Source of the DNA: Pandoraea communis
GTDB lineage: Bacteria; Pseudomonadota; Gammaproteobacteria; Burkholderiales; Burkholderiaceae
Direction of reading: 5' to 3'
DNA length: 64,000 nucleotides
Assembly (NCBI RefSeq): GCF_902459745.1
Contig: NZ_CABPSJ010000003.1
Coordinates: forward strand, 1-64,000
Of the stretch, positions 1 through 9,867 are shown in pieces; positions within the stretch are counted from its first letter, which is position 1, and each line of letters begins with the position of its first letter. The position numbers were made by a program, and so were the translations under genes. The notes beneath the pieces are model-generated. The model was not told the origin of the DNA. It was given only the letters and a program-made list of their open reading frames with translations, and searched no databases.

Positions 1-42
1 GATCTGTTCACGGTCGTGCCGGAGCTGACGGGCGCGCTGTAA
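1..42 (+). CDS. 3' end of an upstream gene (possibly electron-transfer flavoprotein alpha subunit)
   Basis: The first 42 bases read in frame 1 as DLFTVVPELTGAL followed by TAA, so the window opens inside the last codons of a plus-strand gene. The DLF-x-VVPEL ending resembles the C-terminus of EtfA/FixB proteins, and acyl-CoA and hydroxyacid dehydrogenases nearby would fit, but 13 residues are too few for a firm name. Confidence 0.4.
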   Translation, partial: DLFTVVPELTGAL

Positions 43-170
43 GCGCGTCACGAGTCAGGTGAGGTTGCAGGGCGTGCCTGTGAACGCGTCCCGCAGCCGA
101 TCCGCATGAGGAAACTGGCCGGCGACGGTGGGGGGCTTCATGCGAATCGGAAGGTAATTAAGGAATAGCA

Positions 171-1274
171 ATGGACAAGGTCGATTGCGTCGTGATCGGC
201 GCGGGGGTGGTGGGGCTGGCCGTCGCGCGGACGATGGCCATGGCCGGCCGCGAAGTGGTCATCCTGGAATCCGAGCGTGCGATCGGCACCGGCACGAGTT
301 CCCGTAACAGCGAAGTCATTCATGGTGGCATCTACTATCCGCCCGGCTCCCTCAAAGCGAAGCTATGCGTCGAGGGCAAGCACCGGCTGTACGATTTCTG
401 TGCCTCGCATGGGGTGGAGCACCGCCGTTGCGGCAAGCTGATCGTCGCGACCACCGGCCAACAGGTGGGTGAACTCGAGACCATCGCCGCCAACGCGCGC
501 GCCAATGGTGTCGACGACTTGCTGTGGCTGAGCGCCGATGAAGTCACCCAGCTTGAACCCGAATTGCACGCATTTGGTGCATTGCTCTCCCCGTCGACGG
601 GCATCGTGGACAGCCATGGGTTCATGCTGGCTTTGCAAGGCGATGCGGAGAATGCCGGCGCGATGCTCGCGTTCGACGCGCGTGTCGTCGGCGGTCGTAT
701 CGGTCATGCCGATGGCATCGAGCTGGATGTCGAGACGCAGGGCGTCATGTCGACACTGCTCGCGGACACGGTGATCAACAGCGCCGGGCTTTACGCCGTC
801 GACATCGCCCGCACGTTCGCGGGGCTGGCGTCCGATCGCATTCCGCGGCGCTATTACGCGAAGGGAAGCTACTTCACGTGTGCGCAGCGCGCGCCGTTCT
901 CGCACTTGATCTATCCGGTGCCGGAGCCGGGCGGGCTGGGTGTGCACCTGACGCTCGATCTTGCCGGGCAAGCGCGCTTCGGGCCGAACGTGCAATGGGT
1001 CGACGAGATCGACTACACGGTCGATCCGGCAGATGGCGATGGTTTTTATGCCGCGGTGCGGCGCTATTGGCCGACGCTGGCAGACGGCGCGTTGCAACCC
1101 GGCTATGCGGGCATTCGACCGAAAATCAGCGGGCCGGGCGAAGCGGCGGCGGACTTCCGTATCGACGGGCCGGCGGCACATGGGGTGGCAGGGCTCGTGA
1201 ACCTGTTCGGCATCGAGTCACCCGGCCTCACAGCCTCGCTGGCTATTGCCGAAGCGGTGCGCGCGGTACTTTGA
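171..1274 (+). CDS. FAD-dependent oxidoreductase, L-2-hydroxyglutarate oxidase-like
   Basis: A 367-residue DAO-type flavoprotein. An N-terminal Rossmann dinucleotide fold carries GAGVVG at residues 10-15, with the ribose-binding acidic residue after VVILE. The segment [18 protein letters not shown] (about residues 44-61) is the flavin-contact motif of the L2HGDH/LhgO family, and a second FAD motif ([16 protein letters not shown]) lies near the C-terminus. Family members oxidise L-2-hydroxyglutarate or related 2-hydroxyacids and pass electrons to the quinone pool or ETF. The start is the ATG after a weak AAGGAA element. It appears monocistronic. The substrate is inferred from family likeness only. 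Confidence 0.8.
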   Translation: MDKVDCVVIGAGVVGLAVARTMAMAGREVVILESERAIGTGTSSRNSEVIHGGIYYPPGSLKAKLCVEGKHRLYDFCASHGVEHRRCGKLIVATTGQQVGELETIAANARANGVDDLLWLSADEVTQLEPELHAFGALLSPSTGIVDSHGFMLALQGDAENAGAMLAFDARVVGGRIGHADGIELDVETQGVMSTLLADTVINSAGLYAVDIARTFAGLASDRIPRRYYAKGSYFTCAQRAPFSHLIYPVPEPGGLGVHLTLDLAGQARFGPNVQWVDEIDYTVDPADGDGFYAAVRRYWPTLADGALQPGYAGIRPKISGPGEAAADFRIDGPAAHGVAGLVNLFGIESPGLTASLAIAEAVRAVL

Positions 1275-1428
1275 CGCGAGACGTGACCGGCGGTCACATC
1301 TCGCGCATTCGCTGCTATCTGGCTAACCCCGTAATTCCCGTTCGGCGGTGCCGCGAGCGTTGCGCGGACATTCCTGTCGAATGAGAACGATTGCGATGAC
1401 GGTGCGGCGTAACCGTAAGGGCGGCCGC

Positions 1429-1824
1429 TCAACGCATTGCAACCGGTGGCTTCCACGACGCCGGGTTCGTCCAGAACACCCCGCGCAGGCGATCGGTGTC
1501 GCCGCACGGCGTGCTGCGGGCCGGCTTGCTGACTTGACCTGCGCAGGTGCTGATATCGCGGCCCGATTGTTGCAGGCGTTTCAGGATCGTATCGAGCATG
1601 CCCGATTCGCGCCACTCATTGAGTTTGCGGCGGCAAGTCGGCACAGAGGGGTACTGCATGGGCAGCTTGGACCAGCTCTCACCGGTGAACAGCACCCACA
1701 AGACAGCATTGGTCAGCGTGCGCTGCTCGACTTGAGGGCGGCCGCGTCGTTCCGTACGGACCGGTCGGTCGCAAATCAGATCACGCAGGGCGTGCCATTC
1801 AACGTCGCTCAGTTCAGTAAACAT
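1429..1824 (-). CDS. Orphan IS5-type transposase N-terminal fragment (DUF4096)
   Basis: A 131-residue frame whose first 95 residues (FTELSDVEWHALRDLICD, then GRPQVEQRTLTNAVLWVL and CRRKLNEWRESGMLDTIL) match the DUF4096 DNA-binding N-terminus of IS5/IS4-group transposases. The catalytic DDE domain is missing: the frame ends in an unrelated tail and only about 150 bp separate it from the FAD oxidoreductase gene. The ATG at 1824 is preferred to an upstream GTG because GAGG lies just before it. No terminal inverted repeats were recognised. It may be a decayed insertion sequence or a retained DNA-binding protein; a similar fragment lies at 22085-22549. Confidence 0.6.
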   Translation of the reverse strand: MFTELSDVEWHALRDLICDRPVRTERRGRPQVEQRTLTNAVLWVLFTGESWSKLPMQYPSVPTCRRKLNEWRESGMLDTILKRLQQSGRDISTCAGQVSKPARSTPCGDTDRLRGVFWTNPASWKPPVAMR

Positions 1825-1839
1825 AACACCTCGACCCAA

Positions 1840-2441
1840 AACAAACGGAGGCGCCGCAGGGGGCGAGTCCGGGCTTCACGATCTGGCAGGTACCGGTGCA
1901 ATCTGGTGCGTGCTTATCAATGAAACCTCGGCCAAGGCGGCGTCGTTCCCCGATGCTGGAAATACAAGCAACAAGCATGCCAGGGCATCGGATTCTCTCG
2001 TGAAGAACGCCGAGGGCGGGTCGAACCACACTGCGAAGGGAGCGTTTAACCAGCAAAAAAACGCCCACTTGGCAGGTGGGCGCAGCTCCTGAGTGGCTAT
2101 TGGGATAGGCAATCGCAAAAGCGTCAGGAGAAAAGGAATACGTGCCTTTGGGCCAGTCCGGATCGTTTTTTATTCTCGGTCCCGGCTTCGGTGTCTCGCT
2201 CCACATGCGCCAGCTTGTCAAGCTTGCAGGCGCCATGATGACAAAAAGCGCGAGTCGACGCGCTTCGGAATTACCCCCATTGCGGTGCATGGCTCACGAC
2301 GAAGGCGACTCGCCCAAGTTGGGTGCTCGCTTGCGCCCCGATAGGGCACCATGTCGCGAGAATGGGCGCAACCCGATTTGTCAGAGGCGCAACCGAATCT
2401 CATCAGGCGAGAAAGCGCCCCGGTCGCAGCGTCGCGTTCCG
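1840..2441. other. Gene-free stretch between transposase fragment and AraC gene
   Basis: About 600 bases with no convincing gene on either strand. Short open frames here (for example 1876-2118 and 1910-2092) lack ribosome binding sites and family likeness. The only clear structure is a minus-strand intrinsic terminator at 2054-2082. Base composition is less GC-rich than the neighbours, consistent with remnant DNA around a decayed insertion element. Confidence 0.5.
2054..2082 (-). terminator. Rho-independent terminator (minus strand)
   Basis: CGCCCAC at 2062-2068 pairs with GTGGGCG at 2076-2082 around a 7-base loop. On the minus strand the stem is followed by seven T (plus-strand A run 2055-2061). 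It lies about 360 bp downstream of the AraC stop codon, so it could end that transcript or an unannotated minus-strand RNA. Confidence 0.6.
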
Positions 2442-3452
2442 TCAGGCCTCCACGGCCTGACGTCGATAATCGCCGGGGCGAACCCCCGTCCATTTCCGGA
2501 ATGCGCGAAAGAACGCGCTCGGATCGGCAAAGCCTAGCGAGAGGGCAATCTCCATCATCGGCTTGGACGTGTGACAAAGCGCGTGAATGGCGAGATCGCG
2601 CCGCAATTGGTCCTTGATGGACTGATACGACTGGCCCTCGTCTTCGAGCCGCCGGCGCAGTGTCGATGGTGTTGTGTGAAATTCTCCCGCGAGCACTTCG
2701 AACGCCGGCCAGCCATCGGTCGGCATCGTCTTCAGACGCCGGCGTACCCGTGCAACCATGCCTTTCGTATTCTTGTATTTGAGGATGATGTTGGCCGGGG
2801 CCGCGCGCAGGAATTCCTTGACGGACACTTCGTTCTGCACCACGGGCAGATCCAGACATGCGGCGTCGAATTCAATGGCGGTATGCGCCGCGTGAAAGAC
2901 CAGACGCGGGGAATACATCGTCCGGTACTCGTCGCTGTAAGCCGGTTCGGGAAATGCGAAGTACGCCGTGCTCAGTGTCACGCGACGCGCGATCAGCCAG
3001 CACGTCAGCGCATAGAAGAGGATCAGGAGCGTTTCGTGCCCGAAGATGCGCGGCGCTTGTGCGTCCGCACGCTCATGCACTTCGAGCCGGGCGAGCGCGC
3101 CGTCGCGCACCAGATGCATTTCGAGATCGTCCAGCAACAACCCCATGAAGCGCGCCGCACGTTGCAGCGCCTGCTCCAGCGTGCGGCAACCGATGACGCT
3201 GTAGCACAGCATCGCGAAGCTGCCGACCTTCATGCGGCGGGAATCCTGTCCGAAGAATTCGTCGTCGAGCGCGAGACTGATCAACCGCCACAAGTGAGCG
3301 TAGCGATCTGCCGAAACGCGGGCTTGCGGATGCGCGAGCAACGACGGTGCAATATCGGCGGCACGCAGCAATGCCGTCGGATCACCGCCGAGTCGCTCGA
3401 CATGCGCCAACGCGTTGATAACGAAATAGATCGAGATGCTGCCTTTTTCCAT
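2442..3452 (-). CDS. AraC-family transcriptional regulator (OruR-like, PF12625-type N-terminus)
   Basis: A 336-residue regulator. Residues about 20-210 form the arabinose-binding-type sensor domain of the OruR/OxoR branch (ISIYFVINALAHVERLGGD at the start). Residues about 235-333 hold the two AraC helix-turn-helix motifs, ending in ALSLGFADPSAFFRAFRKWTG. It sits downstream of and parallel to the SDR and acyl-CoA synthetase genes, so it probably controls this fatty/branched acyl-CoA cluster in response to an intermediate. The ATG start has no clear Shine-Dalgarno sequence. Ligand unknown. Confidence 0.85.
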   Translation of the reverse strand: MEKGSISIYFVINALAHVERLGGDPTALLRAADIAPSLLAHPQARVSADRYAHLWRLISLALDDEFFGQDSRRMKVGSFAMLCYSVIGCRTLEQALQRAARFMGLLLDDLEMHLVRDGALARLEVHERADAQAPRIFGHETLLILFYALTCWLIARRVTLSTAYFAFPEPAYSDEYRTMYSPRLVFHAAHTAIEFDAACLDLPVVQNEVSVKEFLRAAPANIILKYKNTKGMVARVRRRLKTMPTDGWPAFEVLAGEFHTTPSTLRRRLEDEGQSYQSIKDQLRRDLAIHALCHTSKPMMEIALSLGFADPSAFFRAFRKWTGVRPGDYRRQAVEA

Positions 3453-3595
3453 GCGTCGCGAAACCGTACGTCGTAGCAGGGGAACCCAAGGATTCTAGCA
3501 GCGTGGCCCCTGTCGGCGCTTCCGGCGCCGTCCGAAAACTAGCTCGGCGCCTTCCGATTTCGCGTGTGTCGCGGGATCTCGATACGTCCGGTGAC

Positions 3596-4363
3596 TTACT
3601 TCGGTGCCATACGCAATGCGCCATCGAGACGAATCACCTCACCGTTGAGCATGGTGTTCTCGACGATGTGACGCACGAGCGCGGCATATTCCGACGGACG
3701 TCCGAGGCGTGGGGGGAAGGGAACCGAGGCCCCCAGTGCGGCTTGCACCTCCGGCGTCATGCCCGCCATCATCGGTGTCTCGAAGATGCCGGGTGCGATC
3801 GTCACTACGCGCACCCCGACGCGCGCCAGTTCGCGGGCAGCGGGCAGTGTCAGCGCGGCAACACCGCCCTTCGATGCCGCATACGCTGCCTGCCCGATTT
3901 GCCCGTCGAACGCCGCGACGGACGCCGTGTTCACGATCACACCCCGTTCGCCTTCGGCGTCGGCGGTGCCCTCGGCCATTGCCGACGCCGCGATACGCAG
4001 CACGTTGAACGTGCCGATCAGATTCACGTTGACGATGCGGGCAAAGGTGTCGAGTCGGTGCGGGCCCTGCTTGCCCAGGATGCGCTCGCCGATCACGAGT
4101 CCTGCGCAGTTCACAGCACCGTTCAGCGCGCCGAATGCGTGCTGCGCAGTATCGACCAGGCGCTGTACGTCGTCCTCGCGTGTGATGTCGGTCGCCACAA
4201 AGCGAGCGGCGTCGCCCAGCAGGTTGGCTTGCGCGGCACCCGCTTCGGCGTTGATGTCACCGAGCACGACCTTGGCGCCGGCGTCGACGAACATGCGCGC
4301 CGTGGCGGCACCCAGACCCGACGAGGCGCCGGTGACGAGAAAGACACGATCCTTGATTTGCAT
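3596..4363 (-). CDS. SDR dehydrogenase, 3-hydroxyacyl-CoA dehydrogenase type 2-like
   Basis: A 255-residue classical short-chain dehydrogenase. TGASSGLG at residues 11-18 binds NAD(P), and the catalytic Ser148, Tyr161 and Lys165 are in place (AYAASKGG). The region from [13 protein letters not shown] to the PGIFETPMM segment is typical of HSD17B10-like 3-hydroxyacyl-CoA / 2-methyl-3-hydroxybutyryl-CoA dehydrogenases. Translation probably starts at 4363, with AGGAA 10 bases upstream. It lies 32 bp downstream of the acyl-CoA synthetase gene, implying one transcript, and would act after the dehydrogenase and hydratase steps encoded on the other strand. Confidence 0.85.
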   Translation of the reverse strand: MQIKDRVFLVTGASSGLGAATARMFVDAGAKVVLGDINAEAGAAQANLLGDAARFVATDITREDDVQRLVDTAQHAFGALNGAVNCAGLVIGERILGKQGPHRLDTFARIVNVNLIGTFNVLRIAASAMAEGTADAEGERGVIVNTASVAAFDGQIGQAAYAASKGGVAALTLPAARELARVGVRVVTIAPGIFETPMMAGMTPEVQAALGASVPFPPRLGRPSEYAALVRHIVENTMLNGEVIRLDGALRMAPK

Positions 4364-4395
4364 GAGCTGCGATTCCTGAAAGAAGAGGGCGGCGC

Positions 4396-6057
4396 TCAGG
4401 CCGCGTTGGCCGACGCCTGCGCGGCCTTGGCGATTTCCTGATTGCGCAAGATGAAGCGCTGGAGCTTGCCGCTCGGCGTCTTGGGCAACTCGGTGACGAA
4501 TTCGATTTCACGCGGATAGGCGTGTGTGGAGAGGCGGTGCCGGACGTGCGCCTGCAACTCGCTCGCGAGTGCCTCCGTCGGTGCGAACTGAGGATGCAGC
4601 ACGACGAAGGCTTTGACCAACTCGGTGCGCTCCGGGTCCGGCTTGCCGACCACGGCCGTTTCGATCACTGCCGGATGTTCGATCAGCGCGCTTTCGACAT
4701 CGAACGGCCCGATACGGTACCCGGCCGACGTGATGACATCGTCATTGCGCCCGACGAAGCTGATACTGCCATCGTCATTTCGCTCGACGGTATCGCCGGA
4801 GAGGTAATAGTCGCCGGCGAATGCTGGCGTGTCCCGCTCCCAATACCCGCCGAACCACATCAATGGTGACTGTTTGCGATCAAGCGCGAGAACCCCCGGC
4901 TGCCCGACCGGGCATTCGCACCCGTCGTCATCGAGCACGACCACACGGTGGCCGGGCGAGGCAAAGCCGGCGGCCCCCGCCTGCACGGGGTGGGCGAGGG
5001 CGTGGTGGTTGCAGACGACCATGCCGAGTTCCGTCTGCCCATAGTGGTCGTGAATGGTCACGCCGAGATGGTTGGCGAACCAGCGGATGACCTCGGGGTT
5101 GAGCGGCTCACCAGCACTGGATACCGCGCGTAGCTTTCCCTTGAGCGGCGCCGCTGCCTGATCGCCGCCGGCAATCAGCAGGCGGAATGCAGTCGGTGAA
5201 CCGGCCAGATTCGTAACGCCGAGTTTGTCGATGATCCGGTAGGTGCTTTCGACGGTGAACGGACCGTCGTAAAACGTTGTGGGGATGCCCATGGCGAGTG
5301 GGCCCGTCACCGCGTAGTACAGGCCATAGGCCCAGCCCGGATCGGCGATGTTCCAGAACGTGTCGGTGGGGCGCAGGTCGACGGCGTCGCGCATGTAGCC
5401 GGCGAACGCCAGAATCGCACGCAACGGCACCATGACCGGTTTCGCGGCCCCGGTCGTGCCGGAGGTGAACATCATCAGGAACGGATCGTCGCCGCGCCGC
5501 AGCACGGGCTCGAAGTCCGGTGCGTGTTGCTCGACCTCGTGCCAGAAGCTGAAATCACCGCGGCGCACGCCCTGACCGCGCGGGCCGCCGACCGTGACGA
5601 CGCTCGGGCAGTTGGGCACTTCATCGAGCTTGGCCCGATTGGCTCCGTCGGTGATCACGAGCTTGCTTTGCGCACCGAGCAACCGGTGCTCGATGGCCTT
5701 CGGCCCGAACGCCGTGAACAACGGTTGATATACCGCACCCGCACGCCATGTGCCGAGGATCGTCACGAGCAATTCGGGCGTTCGCGGCAGCAGTCCGCTC
5801 ACGCGGTCGCCGGGCTGCACGCCCTGTTCGCGCAGGAAGTTGGCAAAGCGCGCGGAGAGCGTCTGCAATTGCCGGAACGTCCACGTCTGGCTCGTGCCGT
5901 CTTTTCCTTCCCAGAACAAGGCGATGCGGCCGGGAAGTGCATGCCGGTCGCAGCACTCGACACACGCATTCATCGCGTCGAGATTGCCTGCGAGCGTGGC
6001 GCGTACAGCGGCGTCGAGATCGAACGCCCGATAGGCGTCGGCGTAATCGGCAGTCAT
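4396..6057 (-). CDS. AMP-forming acyl-CoA synthetase
   Basis: A 553-residue ANL-superfamily enzyme that activates a carboxylic acid with ATP and CoA. The P-loop-like motif [15 protein letters not shown], the DHYGQTE motif and the C-terminal [10 protein letters not shown] and lysine-containing TPSGKLQR motifs are all present. The start is placed at 6057 because AGGAGA lies 8 bases upstream; the open frame runs 25 codons further without a better site. Similarity is to the medium-chain/acetyl-type AMP-binding synthetases. First gene of a minus-strand unit with the SDR gene, divergent from the acyl-CoA dehydrogenase gene. The acid used is not evident from sequence. Confidence 0.9.
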   Translation of the reverse strand: MTADYADAYRAFDLDAAVRATLAGNLDAMNACVECCDRHALPGRIALFWEGKDGTSQTWTFRQLQTLSARFANFLREQGVQPGDRVSGLLPRTPELLVTILGTWRAGAVYQPLFTAFGPKAIEHRLLGAQSKLVITDGANRAKLDEVPNCPSVVTVGGPRGQGVRRGDFSFWHEVEQHAPDFEPVLRRGDDPFLMMFTSGTTGAAKPVMVPLRAILAFAGYMRDAVDLRPTDTFWNIADPGWAYGLYYAVTGPLAMGIPTTFYDGPFTVESTYRIIDKLGVTNLAGSPTAFRLLIAGGDQAAAPLKGKLRAVSSAGEPLNPEVIRWFANHLGVTIHDHYGQTELGMVVCNHHALAHPVQAGAAGFASPGHRVVVLDDDGCECPVGQPGVLALDRKQSPLMWFGGYWERDTPAFAGDYYLSGDTVERNDDGSISFVGRNDDVITSAGYRIGPFDVESALIEHPAVIETAVVGKPDPERTELVKAFVVLHPQFAPTEALASELQAHVRHRLSTHAYPREIEFVTELPKTPSGKLQRFILRNQEIAKAAQASANAA

Positions 6058-6491
6058 GGATCGTCTCCTGTAGTCAGTGCTGGCCGGCGGCGCGCCTATC
6101 ATGGAGAGACTCGGACGCGCGTCGCCGGCCACCCCCGGCGCCGTCTTGACGGGGCGCAGCGCTCAAGGGCAATGGCGAAATTCATCGTAATGCGTGGCGT
6201 CGGCGGCAGGCAATGTCCAAACGGCTCAGAGTTCGTGAGGGATTTATCCACTCCGGCGATGGGGAAAGCGAGGCCGGACAAGGGCTTGCCAGACAATACC
6301 GCTCGGGGTTGACCTACGCGCTAAGGGTTTGTCCGGGGCGGGTTTCGGACGTCTCCGATGGCAATTCCGCTCATGCAAATTGCCGTTTTTGGCTATGGTG
6401 CCAATGCGGTGCGATGCCTAAACTGGGTCCATCGACATGGCACAAGCGCCGGCGGTCCATTCGGACAGCGTCAGGGCGCAGGAGACAGAAC
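6058..6491. promoter_or_regulatory. Divergent promoter region of the acyl-CoA cluster
   Basis: 434 bases separate the starts of the acyl-CoA synthetase (minus) and acyl-CoA dehydrogenase (plus) genes. It must hold both promoters and probably the AraC-regulator site. I see no single unambiguous operator; overlapping open frames here are compositional. Confidence 0.45.
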
Positions 6492-7625
6492 ATGGATTTC
6501 TATACCGAAGACCAACGCATGATTCGTGACATGGCGCGCACGTTTGCCAGTGAGCAGCTTGCGCCAAATGCCGCGCAGTGGGACCGCGATTGCGCGTTGC
6601 CGGATGCGATGGTGGCGCAAATGGGGGAACTCGGGCTGTTGGGAATGATGGTGCCCGAGCAATACGGCGGGTCGTACACCGATTACACGGCGTATGCGCT
6701 TGCGATGGAGGAGATTGCCGTGGGGTGCGCCTCCACAGCCACGATGATGTCGGTGCATAACTCCGTGGGGTGCGCACCGGTCCTGAAATTCGGTACGGAC
6801 GCGCAACGTGAGCGCTGGCTGCCGGATCTTGCTGCCGGCCGGAAGATCGGAGCGTTCTGCCTGACCGAGCCGCAAGCCGGGTCGGAAGCCAATAATCTGC
6901 GAACGCGTGCGGAGCGTCGCGGTGACAAGTGGGTGCTCAATGGAAGCAAGCAGTTCGTGACGAACGGCAAACGCGCGGCAATGGCCATCGTATTCGCGGT
7001 GACAGACCCGGCAGCCGGGAAGCGAGGCATTTCGGCCTTCATCGTGCCAACGAATACGCCGGGCTTCGAGGTGGGGCGCCCCGAACACAAGCTTGGCATC
7101 CGGGCATCGGATACCTGCCCGATTACCCTCGTCGATTGTGAAGTTGGCGACGACGCAATGCTTGGCGAGCCGGGGCAGGGGCTGAAGATTGCGCTGTCCA
7201 ATCTCGAAGGCGGACGCATCGGCATTGCTGCGCTTGCCCTCGGTGTGGCGCGCGCGGCGTTCGAGGCGGCGCTGCGTTACGCCGGTGAGCGTCAGCAGTT
7301 CGGCAAGCCGATTCGCGAGCATCAGAGCATCGCGAACATGCTGGCCGACATGACGACGCGCATCAACGCGGCAAGATTTCTGATTCTCCACGCGGCAGCA
7401 CTTCGCACTCAGGGATTGCCGTGCTTGTCCGAGGCATCGCAGGCCAAACTCTTTGCGTCCGAGCTTGCCGAGTGGGTGTGCTCGCACGCCATCCAGATTC
7501 ACGGCGGATACGGTTATCTCGAGGACTATCCGGTGGAGCGTCATTATCGCGATGCCCGTATCACGCAGATCTACGAGGGCACCAGCGAGATTCAGCGTCA
7601 GGTCATTGCACGCGCGCTGGACTGA
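6492..7625 (+). CDS. Acyl-CoA dehydrogenase (short/branched chain, isobutyryl-CoA type)
   Basis: A 377-residue flavoenzyme with the usual N-terminal helical, middle beta and C-terminal helical domains. [17 protein letters not shown] is the substrate/FAD signature and YEGTSEIQR carries the predicted catalytic base Glu362. The ATG at 6492 is chosen because AGGAGA precedes it closely and the protein then starts [13 protein letters not shown] like family members. It produces 2-enoyl-CoA and passes electrons to ETF. The hydrolase gene follows after 90 bp. A role in valine or isoleucine breakdown is inferred from the neighbours, because mmsA and mmsB are not in the window. Confidence 0.9.
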   Translation: MDFYTEDQRMIRDMARTFASEQLAPNAAQWDRDCALPDAMVAQMGELGLLGMMVPEQYGGSYTDYTAYALAMEEIAVGCASTATMMSVHNSVGCAPVLKFGTDAQRERWLPDLAAGRKIGAFCLTEPQAGSEANNLRTRAERRGDKWVLNGSKQFVTNGKRAAMAIVFAVTDPAAGKRGISAFIVPTNTPGFEVGRPEHKLGIRASDTCPITLVDCEVGDDAMLGEPGQGLKIALSNLEGGRIGIAALALGVARAAFEAALRYAGERQQFGKPIREHQSIANMLADMTTRINAARFLILHAAALRTQGLPCLSEASQAKLFASELAEWVCSHAIQIHGGYGYLEDYPVERHYRDARITQIYEGTSEIQRQVIARALD

Positions 7626-7715
7626 CCGCGTCGCGGCACTCACTACGAATCGTATTGCCACTAGATTGTGCATGTGCCTGCCACCGGAAGCAGGGCACCG
7701 CAAGGAGGAGGGGGA

Positions 7716-8879
7716 GTGAATCTGCGTGACAACGCCGTTGAGGCGCAAGACGAAGTGTTGTTCGAGGTGGTCAATGGACTCGGCGTGATTACGCTGAACC
7801 GGCCGCGTGCATTGAATGCGATCACACACGGCATGGTGCGCGCGATGTGGGCGCAGCTCAACGCGTGGGCGCAAGACCCGGCAGTGCGGGCGGTGCTGAT
7901 CGAAGGCGCGGGCGAGAAGGCCTTCTGTGCAGGGGGCGACGTTCGAGCGCTCTACGAGAGCCGCGTGAATCATGCCAACGAACATCAGGCGTTCTTCATC
8001 GACGAATACCGGCTCGACTATCTGATCCACCGATATCCGAAGCCGTATATCGCATTGCTCGACGGCATTGTGATGGGTGGGGGCATGGGCGTTGCGCAAG
8101 GGGCGGCGCTGCGCATCGCCACCGACCGCACACGATTGGCGATGCCGGAGACGGGGATCGGTTTGTTTCCGGATGTCGGGGCCAGTTGGTTTCTGGGGCA
8201 TCTGGCGCCGACGCTGGCGCGCTATCTGGGGCTGTCCGGTGTGACCGTCAACGCCGCCGATGCGCTGTATTGCGGGCTGGCAGATGTCTGGCTTGAGGGC
8301 GACGCGCCTGCACAACTCAAAGCGATGCTCCGTGAATTCGATTGGCGCACCGGTGCGGCGGGAAGCCCGGCGAAGCGCCCTGCGGGGCAATACGCGTCTG
8401 ACTCGGCCGATCTGCTCGAGCGACTGCGTGCCGCCATTCTGCCGCTGGGGCGCACATGGACGGACGCCGCGCCGCTCGCTCAGGTGAGGGCAACGCTGGA
8501 TCGGCATTTCAGCGCCATCGATGTGCCAGGCATCGTGGCGTCGCTTGCCAACGATGCGCGCACGCCGTGGGCAGCCGAGACGCTGGCATTGTTGCAGCAG
8601 CGCTCACCGCTGAGCCTGTGCGTGACCGACCTGCAATTGCAGAAGGGGCGTCGCCTCGATCTGGCCGACGCCTTCCGGATGGAACTGGTGCTGGGGTATC
8701 ACGCATTCGCGACCGGTGATTTCGTCGAAGGCGTGCGGGCGCTGCTGATCGACAAGGACAAACAACCGCGCTGGTGCTATGCCACGCTGGCGGATGTGCC
8801 GGCGGCGCAGGCCGATGCCTTCTTTGTCTCGCCGTGGCCGGAAGACGGTCATCCGCTCAAAGCGTTAGGGGAGCATTGA
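7716..8879 (+). CDS. 3-hydroxyisobutyryl-CoA hydrolase-like enoyl-CoA hydratase family protein
   Basis: A 387-residue crotonase-fold protein longer than simple hydratases, matching the HIBCH (ECH_2) subfamily. The oxyanion-hole loop KAFCAGGDVRALYE and the GGGMGVAQGAALRIAT and MPETGIGLFPDVGASWFL segments are diagnostic. The GTG at 7716 is the start: AAGGAGG sits 7 bases upstream, whereas the in-frame ATG 16 codons earlier has no ribosome site. The known reaction is thioester hydrolysis of 3-hydroxyisobutyryl-CoA in valine catabolism. Likely co-transcribed with the acyl-CoA dehydrogenase. Confidence 0.87.
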   Translation: MNLRDNAVEAQDEVLFEVVNGLGVITLNRPRALNAITHGMVRAMWAQLNAWAQDPAVRAVLIEGAGEKAFCAGGDVRALYESRVNHANEHQAFFIDEYRLDYLIHRYPKPYIALLDGIVMGGGMGVAQGAALRIATDRTRLAMPETGIGLFPDVGASWFLGHLAPTLARYLGLSGVTVNAADALYCGLADVWLEGDAPAQLKAMLREFDWRTGAAGSPAKRPAGQYASDSADLLERLRAAILPLGRTWTDAAPLAQVRATLDRHFSAIDVPGIVASLANDARTPWAAETLALLQQRSPLSLCVTDLQLQKGRRLDLADAFRMELVLGYHAFATGDFVEGVRALLIDKDKQPRWCYATLADVPAAQADAFFVSPWPEDGHPLKALGEH

Positions 8880-8943
8880 ACTCGGGCAAACGCATGCGAC
8901 AATGCCGGTTTTGCGGGGGACCGCACAATCCGTTGGAGTCCAG

Positions 8944-9501
8944 ATGCTCGTCGAAATCGCCCGTCTGCTGCTAGACCTTGTTTTCTCGCTATTCGGCGCC
9001 TTGTTGCTGTTGCGTGCGTGGATGCAGGCCACGCGGTTGCCGCCGCGCAATCCGCTCTCACAGGGAGTGTTCCAGTTCACGAACTGGATGGTGTTGCCGT
9101 TGCGGCGTGTGGTGCCGGGTGTCGGCGGGATCGACTGGGCGTGCGTGATCGGCGCATGGCTGAGCGCCATCGTCTATCTGGTGCTGATCACGGCCGTGGT
9201 GGGGGTGTCGCCGGTCTCGGTGTTCCCGCGAGGCTTGCTGGTGGCGCTGGTGCTGGTCGCCAAGTGGGGCGCCAACCTCGTGATGTGGCTCACGCTGCTG
9301 ATGGCCGTGCTGTCTTGGGTCAATCCGCGCGCCACCGCTATGCCGATTCTCCAGCATCTGCTCGATCCGCTGCTGCGCCCGATCCGCAAAGTCATTCCGA
9401 TGATGGGCGGCTTCGATCTGTCGCCGCTGGGGCTGTTCCTGCTGATGCAGATCCTGCTGATCGTGCTCGCCCGCTTAAGCCTGTTCTTCGCGACGCTCTG
9501 A
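8944..9501 (+). CDS. YggT family integral membrane protein
   Basis: A 185-residue protein with about four to five hydrophobic helices arranged as two YGGT repeats, each ending in a loop rich in Pro and Arg (PLRRVVPGVGGIDW and PLLRPIRKVIPMMGGFDLSP). The start at 8944 follows GGAG; the upstream in-frame ATG lacks a site. YggT proteins lie in the inner membrane and are linked to osmotic or division-related functions, but the molecular role is unclear. Its 3' end overlaps the convergent hypothetical gene by 27 bases. Confidence 0.85.
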   Translation: MLVEIARLLLDLVFSLFGALLLLRAWMQATRLPPRNPLSQGVFQFTNWMVLPLRRVVPGVGGIDWACVIGAWLSAIVYLVLITAVVGVSPVSVFPRGLLVALVLVAKWGANLVMWLTLLMAVLSWVNPRATAMPILQHLLDPLLRPIRKVIPMMGGFDLSPLGLFLLMQILLIVLARLSLFFATL

Positions 9502-9867
9502 TGCGTCGGCAGGCAGCGCCGCTGCCTGCTGCCATTCACGGGCGGTCTCCCCGGCGAAAGCTTCCGCCGGCGCGGACCGCCCGCTGACACCGTTCTCCGC
9601 CTCCCGATCCGTGCGCCGCGCGATCGTCATCGTCAGCCGCGGTGCTTCTGTGCGCTCACCAACCGAGCGCTCCAGCCCCAGACGACGCAGCACCCGGTGA
9701 CCATCTTCGGTCACGATCACTTTGGCGTGTCCTTGCTCGACATCCACATGCACCAGACGCGCTTGTTCCAGCGCGGCAAGGTCCGGTGGCTCGAGCGCGT
9801 CGGCATCGATGGGGCCAAGGGATGCGGCCGCCAGCAACAGCGTGGCGATTTCATGCGGACTCAGCAT
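9475..9867 (-). CDS. Conserved-type hypothetical protein
   Basis: A 130-residue soluble protein of unknown function. The N-terminal 80 residues (LSPHEIATLLLAAA, then LEQARLVHVDVEQGHAKVIVTEDGHRVLRRLG) look like a winged-helix-style fold with a leucine-rich helix, and the tail is charged and low in complexity. The start at 9867 is preferred over the ATG at 9873 because AGGAG is 7 bases from the former but only 1 from the latter. Convergent with and overlapping yggT. Confidence 0.6.
   Translation of the reverse strand: MLSPHEIATLLLAAASLGPIDADALEPPDLAALEQARLVHVDVEQGHAKVIVTEDGHRVLRRLGLERSVGERTEAPRLTMTIARRTDREAENGVSGRSAPAEAFAGETAREWQQAAALPADASERREEQA

Noticed and set aside
1814-2290. 158-codon minus-strand frame between the transposase fragment and the AraC gene
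   Set aside because: No ribosome site, no family likeness, and an intrinsic terminator lies inside it.
6471-8507. 678-codon minus-strand frame opposite the acyl-CoA dehydrogenase and hydrolase genes
   Set aside because: Spans two real genes on the other strand, no family likeness, Arg/His-rich.
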